Assembly (NCBI GenBank): GCA_000697335.1
Contig: JNEM01010126.1
Location: 1-18,669 of the forward strand
Origin: Conidiobolus incongruus B7586
Taxonomy: Eukaryota > Entomophthoromycota > Entomophthoromycetes > Entomophthorales > Conidiobolaceae
DNA length: 18,669 nucleotides
Reading direction: 5' to 3'
The notes below the pieces were generated by a model. That model had not been told where the DNA came from. It ran no database searches and saw only the letters and a list, made by a program, of their open reading frames with translations. Made by a program: the position numbers and the translations under genes. Of the stretch, positions 11,157-18,669 are shown piece by piece. The number at the start of each line of letters is the position of its first letter. Within the stretch, counting starts at the first letter, position 1.

Positions 11157-11477
11157 TTATACATTTACCCAGCTACCATCCCAGCCATCACATTTATCTT
11201 TGCTGTTATTGTACCAGACACAGTCTCGACGTCTCAATGCGGTGTTATAGCGCTTACATCCTTTTTTGAGACAATCAATTGGCTTGCCAGCAGTACCACC
11301 AGTAGCAAGGCCTCCAATATTGTAGGACCACTGCCAGATCCAGTGGTCAGCAGGTTTACACTGCTTATACAAGTTGTAAGTGGTACCAACGGCAGCAGTA
11401 CCTTTATAATGACATTGGTAGAAGTACACAGCAGTGTAGATGCTTGATAAGAAGGTCAATAAAAATAAAGGATTCAT
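11157..11477 (-). CDS. Small secreted six-cysteine protein, paralogue 1
   Basis: Intronless 106-residue protein of a family I do not recognise. The N-terminus MNPLFLLTFLSSIYTA is a typical signal peptide, with likely cleavage after Ala16. The mature part of about 90 residues is basic and rich in Trp, Tyr and Gly, with six Cys at 22, 40, 69, 74, 86 and 96, enough for three disulphides. A Y-x-C (YQC, 20-22) lies close to the predicted mature N-terminus. The segments GGLAT, GKPIDCL.KGC and YNTALRRRDC are shared with paralogue 3; 83 of 106 residues are identical. GC is about 40-45%, far above the flanks. A TATA-like run lies at 11524-11537, 47-60 bp before the ATG. An extracellular role (effector, antimicrobial or toxin-like) is inferred only from size, secretion, cysteines and transposon-rich setting. 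Confidence 0.85.
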   Translation of the reverse strand: MNPLFLLTFLSSIYTAVYFYQCHYKGTAAVGTTYNLYKQCKPADHWIWQWSYNIGGLATGGTAGKPIDCLKKGCKRYNTALRRRDCVWYNNSKDKCDGWDGSWVNV

Positions 11478-11523
11478 GATTATCAGTTAAATTTATCTTA
11501 ATTAAAATATTTTGGAAATACCT

Positions 11524-11537
11524 TATATATATATATA
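11524..11537 (-). promoter_or_regulatory. TATA-like box of paralogue 1
   Basis: On the coding strand the sequence reads GGTATATATATATATAAGG, 47-60 bp before the ATG, the same place as clear TATA boxes in the two sister copies. The run is low-complexity, so it is weak evidence on its own. Confidence 0.45.
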
Positions 11538-11585
11538 CCAAACAATTCATTTTTGTTCATCGTGGGCGGATAGATTAATTTATTC

Positions 11586-11602
11586 GAATCATTTCACATG
11601 AC
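11586..11602 (-). promoter_or_regulatory. Shared upstream box of the secreted-protein family (copy 1)
   Basis: Coding strand GTCATGTGAAATGATTC, 109 bp before the ATG. Fifteen or more of the 17 bases recur at 13246-13262, and the GTCATGTGA half at 14390-14406, at nearly the same distance from the ATG. It contains CATGTG, an E-box-type CANNTG core; binding by a bHLH factor is a guess. Confidence 0.5.
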
Positions 11603-11822
11603 AGATTTGATTTACTGACACTTAATAATATTTTGAATATGTATTTTGAAATTATAAAATAAAAATTACATAATATTGGTATTATGAATGATGTAAAGTA
11701 TTATTCATAGTTTCTCTCTCTAACAAAGTGTAACATACAGTCTTTTTAATTTTTGTATTAGATGAATATATTTTAAATAACATAAAATTGTAAAGATTTG
11801 AATTAATTATTACTTGAGTATG

Positions 11823-11859
11823 AATTGATTAACCAAACTAAAAATCTCATTTAATTAAT
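11823..11859 (-). repeat. 37-bp identical upstream block (copy 1)
   Basis: Identical over 37 bp to 13502-13538, including TTGATTAACCAAACTAAAAA. It lies 346 bp before the ATG of paralogue 1; the partner lies 361 bp before paralogue 2. A shortened, more changed version is at about 14647-14675, some 370 bp before paralogue 3. It marks the extent of the gene-plus-promoter duplication and may be a regulatory site. Confidence 0.6.
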
Positions 11860-12834
11860 TTAAAATTTACATTATCAATCAAATACTGGATTTTATTAAA
11901 TTTTTGACTTTTTTAGAATTTTTTTAATAATTAACTTTTAAAGAATAAAATAAATATAGTATTGATAAACGAAATACATGTAAACTAGGAAATATAATAG
12001 TAGTCACTAAATTAATTATTTTGAGGATAAGCCTTTAAGTATTACTATTTTTTAATTATATGAAATATTCACTGATATATAAAAATGTAATGAATATATT
12101 TTTTATATTGATGGCATTATGATCATTAATGATATCATATTTAATTCATATTAAATTTAAAGGAAAATAGTAGGATAAAAATTAATCTATAATATTATTA
12201 TTTTAATACAGAAGATATACTAAATACAGTCAATATTTCAAATTTTGAATAATTTTTTTCAAACTGATGTAAAATTCTATGAGTCAAATTGACATAAATT
12301 ATTTAGCAAAAATTCATGAAAAATTATCATTTTTTTATATGAAAATTATTGAAAATATGAATTAACAATTAATTCTTTAAAGTGTATATTAAACTATTTC
12401 ACTTAAAGAAATATATGCCAAAGCTGAAAATTACTAGTGTATATTATAAATTTGAAATTAAATATCATAACTGTTTGTCAAAAATTCAACTTGAAAAATA
12501 ATATCTTGACGTTATATCCTCTATAGTTTTGACAATATATTTCGCTAAATAATATGAGATTATTATGATAGATTTGATTATATATTATTACTAATGAACT
12601 ATAAATATAAATTATTTGATCAATAACTATCATTTGAAAAGTTGTGATTTTATTAAATTCAATTACAAACCGCAAACTAACTATCCTTTTATGATAATCA
12701 GAATATAAAATAGAAAAATAATTAAAAAATGAAATTCTATTTTAAAAATAATTCAATTGTATTGATAGAATGATTTTGATAATTCAAAGACAAGATTATA
12801 TGAAACTTAAATTTGTTAATAAGCATTAAACAGT
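11860..12834. other. AT-rich intergenic stretch
   Basis: No gene recognised between the duplicated upstream region of paralogue 1 and the broken paralogue 2. A 65-codon minus-strand frame at 12478-12675 has the composition of chance AT-rich sequence and no signal peptide or motif. Confidence 0.5.
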
Positions 12835-13141
12835 CTACCAGCCGTCATACCAGCTATCACACTTATCCTTGGTGTTATTGCATCAGACGCAATCACGGTG
12901 TTTCAGTTGACTTTCGTAGCCCTTGCATCCTTTTTTGAGACAATCAATGAGTTTACCATCAGTATCACCAATAACAAGACCTCCAATACCGTTGGACCAC
13001 TACCAGATTCAGTGATCAGCAGGTTTGCACTTCTTATACAAGTTGTAAGCGTTACCAACACCAACGACACCTTTATAGTGGCATTGGTAGAAGTAGACAG
13101 CGGTGTAGAGACTGGTTAAGCAGGTTAATAAAAGAATCCAT
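12835..13141 (-). pseudogene. Broken third copy of the six-cysteine secreted protein family (paralogue 2)
   Basis: Clearly homologous along its whole length to the two intact paralogues, with the same orientation and size, but the reading frame is interrupted, with about four or five breaks. It still shows the blocks around YQCHYKG, the central IDCLKKGC and the C-terminal WYDGW. Its middle part is closer to paralogue 1, while its C-terminal end is closer to paralogue 3, so it is either a mosaic or keeps ancestral states. GC is still near 40-45%, so it decayed differently from the transposons around it. The promoter region is also kept. No product is expected. Confidence 0.85.
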
Positions 13142-13213
13142 TATTATCAAATTATTGAATTTTGTCTCAATCATTTTACATTTTCAGTATTTTTATTGTA
13201 TTAAATCAAGGTA

Positions 13214-13221
13214 TATTTATA
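13214..13221 (-). promoter_or_regulatory. TATA box of broken paralogue 2
   Basis: Coding strand TATAAATA, about 73-80 bp before the former ATG. Confidence 0.45.
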
Positions 13222-13245
13222 ATGAGTGGATATATTAAATAATGC

Positions 13246-13262
13246 GAATCATTTCATATGAC
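13246..13262 (-). promoter_or_regulatory. Shared upstream box of the family (copy 2)
   Basis: Coding strand GTCATATGAAATGATTC, one base different from copy 1 and 105 bp before the former ATG. The core is CATATG rather than CATGTG. Confidence 0.5.
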
Positions 13263-13501
13263 CAAAATTATTTCATCATACCTATAAATATCACGGTTGT
13301 ATATTTTTGAAGTTATTAATCGATTATACAGACAATATAGATTAATGTATAAATATTTTAGCGTTATCAAATTTTAGCTCTTATTCCTTTTATTTTTGAA
13401 GTTTATTATAAATTTTTTCAAAGTTTTTAGTTTAAAAGAGTGAAAAATTAAATAATGAAAATTCTCATCATATGATTTCAAATGCTCATTATCTGAATAC
13501 A

Positions 13502-13538
13502 AATTGATTAACCAAACTAAAAATCTCATTTAATTAAT
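13502..13538 (-). repeat. 37-bp identical upstream block (copy 2)
   Basis: Perfect 37-bp match to 11823-11859, at the equivalent place before the broken paralogue. Confidence 0.6.
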
Positions 13539-13956
13539 ATGTTGTGATCCACATTAACTTAAACAAGATTATCTCGAATAATTGACTTTTTAAGATATTA
13601 TTTTCCTATTTGATTAACCTTAGTGAGTATTTCAAATAATGAAAATATGATATGTTTGAAAAATTTTTACAAATTTGACATTAATAGATTTCAACTGTAA
13701 AAATCTATGTGGAGTGAACTAATATATAATAGTATCAATAATATGATTAGCTTTAAATTATAAATAATGTATATATTCTTAATTTTCTAAATATAATAAA
13801 TTATTATTTTTAATCTTAAATCCGTTCTGATTAATATTGCCTTACATATATAGCTTGTTCAATCATATAATCAATTATAATTAAAATTCATCATGATCAT
13901 AAAGAAAGGAATAGCAGATATTATAATTTTAATTTATTAGACAAGAAAAAATAATT

Positions 13957-14277
13957 TTATACATTGATCCAGCCGTCATACCAACGATCGCATTTCCCAC
14001 TATCATTATTGTATCTGGAACAATCACGACGTCTCAATGCGGTATTATATTGCTTACATCCTTTTCTGAGACAATCAATTGGCTTGCCACCAGTTCCAAG
14101 AGTGGCAAGACCGCCAACGCCGTAGGACCATTCCCAGACGTAGAAACTGGAAGGTTTACACTTCTTATACAAGTTGTAAGTGGTACCAACGGCAGCAGTA
14201 CCCTTATAATGACATTGGTAGAAGTACACAGCAGTGTAGATGCTTGATAAGAAGGTCAACAAAAACAAAGGATTCAT
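13957..14277 (-). CDS. Small secreted six-cysteine protein, paralogue 3
   Basis: Intronless and 106 residues, aligning without gaps to paralogue 1, exactly 2800 bp away. The signal peptide MNPLFLLTFLSSIYTA and the first 38 residues are identical. In that span the DNA differs at only three bases, all silent, and each is a C or G here where paralogue 1 has T or A. After residue 38, 23 of 68 residues differ, mostly in SSFYV, SRYNNDSG and RWYDGWI. All six Cys (22, 40, 69, 74, 86, 96) are kept. The promoter is the clearest of the three: TATATAAA at 14332-14339 and a CCAAT at 14369-14373. I do not recognise the family. A secreted role outside the cell is inferred, and the variable mature part suggests an interacting surface under changing selection. 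Confidence 0.87.
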   Translation of the reverse strand: MNPLFLLTFLSSIYTAVYFYQCHYKGTAAVGTTYNLYKKCKPSSFYVWEWSYGVGGLATLGTGGKPIDCLRKGCKQYNTALRRRDCSRYNNDSGKCDRWYDGWINV

Positions 14278-14331
14278 GGCTATTTTGCAATTTATTGAAT
14301 TTTGATTTAGCTATTTGAAATAAATATGATG

Positions 14332-14339
14332 TTTATATA
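14332..14339 (-). promoter_or_regulatory. TATA box of paralogue 3
   Basis: Coding strand TATATAAA, 55-62 bp before the ATG, in the context GCTATATAAACATC. Confidence 0.6.
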
Positions 14340-14368
14340 GCAAAAAAAATTATTTATTCATTATTGTG

Positions 14369-14373
14369 ATTGG
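14369..14373 (-). promoter_or_regulatory. CCAAT motif of paralogue 3
   Basis: Coding strand CCAATCA about 92-96 bp before the ATG, between the TATA box and the shared 17-nt box. At the same place paralogue 1 has CCGCCC, so the CCAAT itself is not conserved. Confidence 0.35.
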
Positions 14374-14389
14374 ATAAATTAATTTTATT

Positions 14390-14406
14390 GATTTATATCA
14401 CATGAC
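14390..14406 (-). promoter_or_regulatory. Shared upstream box of the family (copy 3)
   Basis: Coding strand GTCATGTGATATAAATC, 113 bp before the ATG. The first nine bases match copy 1 exactly; the second half is more changed. Confidence 0.5.
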
Positions 14407-14679
14407 TGAAATTTTATTGTTATATCTGAAAATATATTAATTTCAAATTTTTATACATTTTGAATATTGGCAATTCTGATTTTTATACAAGATATTGAAT
14501 AGTTAGATATAAAGGATTATAATGAAAATAATCTATTAACTACCAAACTTTGATTCTTTCTAACACATATGAAAACTCAATTTGAAGAATCTTAATTTTA
14601 TTTAAGTTTATTCTCATATAAAAATTTTTTCAAATATCACTCACTATTTGATTAAATTAAATATTTTTAATTAATTTCT

Positions 14680-16560
14680 ATTACAAATAATGGAAACTGG
14701 ATTAAATTTAAAAAATTAACTTAAGAGAAAAAATTTTAATTCATTAATAAATTTTACAGCTTTTATTAAATATTCGAATTATGAGTTTTTTTTCCAAATA
14801 TATTTAGTTTACTATAAAAGAAAAAGAATATTGGATGAATTATATAGCTCTTATTTTTTTTTACTATCACTTTACAAATAGCGAGGGTATTTTTAATATT
14901 ATAACCTTTGACTTAGATTCAAGCTATCAATTTGGTATAATATATGAAAATATTTATATAACTATACTCATTATTTTAATTATGATTACAGAGTGAAAAA
15001 CAATTTGATGATAATCCAATCTGAAAATACTTCATAGATGTTGAATTATAAACAAATCCATTTTTTATTATCTAATGATATATCAGGAATGTATTAAATG
15101 GGTGAAAAAAACACAAATTTTTCAATATTTAATTTGACATTACTATACTAATTTTTATTGTAATGCGAAATTTTATGAAAAAAAAATTGAATTGAAAAAA
15201 TTATTAATATTGGAAATTAAAAATCAATATATATTTTTTGATTTGGTAAAGTAGATGTGATTCAATAATGATGCAAAAGATAATCATTTTATATATTAGT
15301 TATGATCTTCACTAGGATTCACTCTTGAAATTCTCTTCAAATTGATATATAATGATAATATAATATGAATAAGTTTGAATATTAATTTAATCAATTATAT
15401 TGATATAATATTATTCATTCTGAATAGATGTATTTACGTATATGAACATTTATTTTGATTGATTATCATTAGTTTCTAATATATTTTAAATTAAATAATT
15501 CTATTTTTAAATTTCATTTATTTATCAATTATAAAATCATAAAATTTAATATAAATGATTAATAATATATAGGATGCCAAAAGATAAAAAGTTTTACTGT
15601 TACATTTTGAATATGAAATTATCTATTAACTCAAAATTATTTGAATATATATTTCTATGTTAATAATTTAAATATTTTTATATACTAAATATAAATCCAG
15701 TATTTTTATTAAAAATTTCTTTTTGAAATACTAATTATAATTTTATAAAATTCATATTTCATATTCATAGTCCTTTCTAATAGAATATAATAACTGAATA
15801 TTCATTATATTAAACATTTCCTAAATTTATGTTACAAGTTGTTGATATAAAATAATTCTTTAATAAGAAATTCATCATTTTTTTTACTTTTTTAAAATTA
15901 TTAAATATGAAAAATCCGAAATTTTTTTTGATATATTTTTCAACATTTATTTTAATACAAGTTTATTTATTAATAATACACTATAATTTTTGATAAGCTC
16001 TCAAAATCATAAAGTATCAAATATTAAATTTTAATTAAATTATTAATATAAAATACATTTTTCAATATATTTATATTAATATATTTCAATTAAATTTATA
16101 GTTCAAGAGTATTTAATATTGACTATTATTTTGTACTTTATTAATTCTAATTTTATATAATATTAATTATCATAATTCTGATTTAAAATATATTATAAGA
16201 TTATTAAATATTATAAATTTTAACTTATATTGTGTATATTTTATATTTTCTATATATATTAATTAATCCAAAATATATATCCAATAACATTACCAATATT
16301 ATAATTTATAAACTTGCCACCAGTCATCCTAGATTATAATATAAATATAGTGATAAAAATAGTTATAATATTTTGTATTTATTATTATTTATTTGAAAAT
16401 TTGGGATATTTATACTAATTATATTGCAGATTTTTCAAATTCTGATATTACTCATAAATGATTGCATTTTATGTAATTTTAGTATTTTATAACTTTGATC
16501 AATATAATATAGACACGTAATTTTGATTAATTGTATTCAACTAAAAAATAATGACTTTTC
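14680..16560. other. AT-rich stretch without recognisable gene
   Basis: About 1.9 kb with stops in all frames. No match to the mariner or Tc1 copies was seen, and no RNA gene. Confidence 0.5.
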
Positions 16561-16963
16561 AATTTGTTAAGAGCCTAACCTGGGCAGTCTTTATTTGATT
16601 AAGATTCGTTGAATCACTAGATGAAATATGCTAGGATCCAAACTGATAAATTCTTAATTAATTCAGAAATCAATTTTTAATATTCATTTCATTTATTTGC
16701 AAATAGCAGTATTTAATTTTTTAAAAAATATAGTGAATGAATGAAAACTAATATTAAGGACCATCTTAGTTAATATATCTAATACACATGTTCATTCTTA
16801 ATAAATTAAACTAATATTAAAAAATATATTACATTAGATTTTTGGTGATCAAAAAATTCTATATATAAATTTTAAATAAAACTGTAGACTAAACCATTAA
16901 GATTGTCAAATAAATCAATTTTAGAGACTACAGTATATTATTTAAAGATATTAATTGCTTTAT

Positions 16964-17269
16964 TCAGATCAATAAATCACCGTTCGAACGATTTGAAATA
17001 TTTTTGCCAACGACCTCCAAGATTCTCAAATGAAAAGTTGAAGAATTTCTCACAAGATCATCAAATTGATGTATAAAAATTCTCTATCTCATTAGTAGAC
17101 AAAAGCGCATTACCCAATGATTACCTCTCGTAGTCAACCAAGTCCCTCCCTAGCTAAACATCACATATAGAATGGCGATAATTAGCCAAAATACTGGTAA
17201 CTGTGAAGACTTTTAAAGAGGAACTTGCTTGAACATTGCAGGAGGAAAAAGAGAGCGTAACGTCGCCAT
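16964..17269 (-). pseudogene. Possible degraded coding remnant in a GC-richer island
   Basis: On the minus strand a frame starts at ATG (17269) with MATLRSLFPPAMFKQVPL. It continues to a TGA at about 16964 with three internal stops, giving open pieces of 18, 20, 21 and 39 residues; the last contains LVRNSSTFHLRILEVVGKN. The surrounding 16964-17480 is visibly less AT-rich than its flanks. I do not recognise the protein. Three stops in 102 codons is not much fewer than chance would give at this composition, so this may be non-coding unique sequence. Confidence 0.2.
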
Positions 17270-17349
17270 TATAATACTCAAGTATTTTAAAGAAAGTACT
17301 GTGACTTTTGAGAAAATAGTTTATTAGTTCTTTGATCTTTAAAGTAATG

Positions 17350-17378
17350 ACTAGAATAGCTGAATCGGCTATTCTGGT
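17350..17378 (+). other. 29-nt near-perfect palindrome (13-bp hairpin)
   Basis: The left arm ACTAGAATAGCTG and right arm CGGCTATTCTGGT pair over 13 positions around the loop AAT, with two G.T pairs when read as plus-strand RNA. Both wobble positions fit C-to-T change in the left arm of an originally perfect palindrome. No U-run follows, so it is not a simple terminator. Confidence 0.6.
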
Positions 17379-17842
17379 GTGTTTACTTGTAATTCCTTAT
17401 TCTATACTAGTTAATTTACTCATTTTAAGCTTCTTCAGGGTTTTTTTGTCTAAAATGTTCTTAATATAGCCCCATTTTAGATAATGTCATGATGTGCTCA
17501 TAGTATTATTATAAAATTTTTGAGCTCAGTTATAGATTTCAGAGGATGAATCAAATTGTAAAATACATAATCAAGTTTGATAACGTTTTAAAAAAAATCT
17601 CTAATATATATATTACAGTTGATATATCAAATTTGAATATAATCATCAAAATTGAGTTTTAAATTTAGATTTTTAATTTCATAATTTATTCTATATAATT
17701 TTCAAATTGAAAGTATATAAATGAAATATTGGTTATAATATCAATATATAAAATAAATTATTGTAAATAGTTTTAGATTATTTTTAAAATCGTACGATAT
17801 ATAAATTGTACAATAATTAAAAAATTTAAACATAATTAATTA

Positions 17843-17846
<4 letters not shown>

Positions 17847-17878
<32 letters not shown>
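17847..17878. repeat. (AT)16 microsatellite
   Basis: Uninterrupted AT dinucleotide run of 32 bases. A shorter run lies at about 4206-4223, inside mariner copy 3. Confidence 0.9.
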
Positions 17879-17881
<3 letters not shown>

Positions 17882-18123
17882 TAGATTTCAATTAATATTA
17901 AATATTCATTATAATTAAATACAAAATTTGATTGAATAAAATTTTAAATTAAATATAAATCAATCTATTTATTTTTGCAATAATTTTATGAGAAAAATTA
18001 TATTATTGAAATTTATTTAATATGAGTATTATTCCAAAATATAAGATTTAAATTAATAATTTTTAGTCAATTATTTTTATTTTTTAATTAATAAATTTTA
18101 AAATTTAAAAAATAATAATAAAA

Positions 18124-18669
18124 TATTAGTGTAGAAATTAAGTAATGGCACAATTTTAAAATTAAAATTAAACAAATAAATTAATAAATAATATATAAAA
18201 TTTAATGAATAATATAAAATTAATAGCCTCTTTTATTATTAATAACTCTTTTCTATACCTTTGGTAAACTTCTAATACCTAAAAAACAGTTCTTTTTATT
18301 AAGGACTGAAATTTGATGTTTCATGAACCAATTTAATTTGTTTGCAGGAATTTTTTTTCCTGCAAGCTGTTTTTTTAATTGTCCAAAACAATTATAATCA
18401 TATAGATTATAATCAAGTGAATATACTAGATGTGGTAACTCCCTCCAATTTTTTTTATATAAAAAATCTTTTACAGCTTTAGCTTTATGTATTTTGCAAT
18501 TATCATACAAAATAATAGGTGTCCTTAATTTATATTGAGAACACCATTTAGAAATTGTTTTATTTAAAAAAGTAATATATAACTTACTATTAATTGATTT
18601 TCCTTGAGGTATTAAATAAGAAGACTATATACCATTATAATCTATTACAACAATTAACATTCACTTATA
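18124..18669 (-). mobile_element. Mariner-type element, copy 6, cut by window edge
   Basis: The 3' terminal repeat starts at the TA at 18124-18125 (TATTAGTGTAGAAATTAAG on the plus strand), matching the right end of copy 4. The element runs leftward in the minus sense and leaves the window at 18669, so the 5' half is not seen. It is the least degraded copy here. Confidence 0.85.
18253..18669 (-). pseudogene. Mariner DD34D transposase, C-terminal part (partial at window edge)
   Basis: The last 85 codons before the stop are open. They contain the second catalytic Asp (GAT 18502-18504, in YDNCKIH) and the third (18397-18399, in NLYDYNCFGQLKKQL), with exactly 34 residues between, as in mariner (family SPDLAPSDY.LFG.LK). 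Upstream in the same frame lie MLIVVIDYNGI and IPQGKSINSKLYITFLNK, the family's VMLSVWWDWKG...L.P.GQTIN block. Two stops interrupt it: a TGA before MLIVV and a TAG after YNGI, both explainable by a single transition each. The first catalytic Asp would lie outside the window. It is probably inactive, although the visible catalytic residues are intact. Confidence 0.85.

Noticed and set aside
12478-12675. 65-codon minus-strand frame
   Set aside because: Same reasoning; Ile/Tyr/Asn-rich composition and no signal peptide or homology seen.
12898-13119. 73-codon plus-strand frame
   Set aside because: Lies antisense to the broken secreted-protein paralogue and is a shadow of its codons.
14050-14318. 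Two overlapping plus-strand frames (65 and 79 codons)
   Set aside because: Antisense shadows of paralogue 3, which has signal peptide, conserved Cys and promoter.
16633-16675. Possible third R1 copy (GGATCCAAAC ... CAGAAATC); similar trace at 10725
   Set aside because: Only the GGATCC and a short CAGAA word are shared, with a large gap; not distinguishable from chance.
16978-16992. CGTTCGAACG as a tRNA B-box-like site
   Set aside because: No cloverleaf, A box or acceptor stem could be drawn around it.
18640-18642. Asp in VVIDYNGI of copy 6 as first catalytic residue
   Set aside because: By spacing and motif it corresponds to the WWDWKG block of mariner; the catalytic first Asp lies about 90 residues before the second and is outside the window.

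Overview
The window looks like an AT-rich, transposon-laden block of a filamentous fungal (most likely ascomycete) nuclear genome. Most of it is extremely AT-rich and has no open frames. Several Tc1/mariner transposons are recognisable. Related copies differ mainly by C-to-T and G-to-A transitions, which turn Gln, Trp and Asp/Glu codons into stops, Asn or Lys. That pattern is what repeat-induced point mutation (RIP) leaves in fungi. The species cannot be named from the sequence.

Layout: a dead Tc1-type (DD34E) element lies at 166-1364. A family of mariner-type (DD34D) elements follows: copy 2 (about 1486-2737, with an extra orphan 3' end to 2831), copy 3 (4094-5378), copy 5 (about 7387-9979), copy 4 (8282-9593) inserted inside copy 5, and copy 6 (18124 to the window edge, minus strand). 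Between them are a 332-bp GC-richer segment with TGTGG/CCACA ends (5490-5821) and a dispersed direct repeat of about 290 bp (3620-3910 and 6066-6340).

The only genes that look alive are two 106-codon, intronless, minus-strand paralogues at 11157-11477 and 13957-14277, with a broken third paralogue between them at 12835-13141. They encode small secreted proteins with six conserved cysteines. The first 38 residues are identical, while the mature part differs at 23 of 68 positions. All three copies share upstream sequence: a TATA box, a 17-nt box about 105-113 bp before the ATG, and a block about 350-370 bp before the ATG. So gene and promoter were duplicated together. The setting (a small, fast-diverging secreted cysteine-rich family in a RIP-degraded, transposon-rich block) is typical of fungal effector or secreted-antagonist loci, but the function is inferred from context and I do not recognise the family.

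The right part (14.4-18.1 kb) has no recognisable gene. It holds one less AT-rich island (about 16964-17480) with a 13-bp-stem palindrome, and an (AT)16 microsatellite. I found no rRNA, tRNA or CRISPR array.
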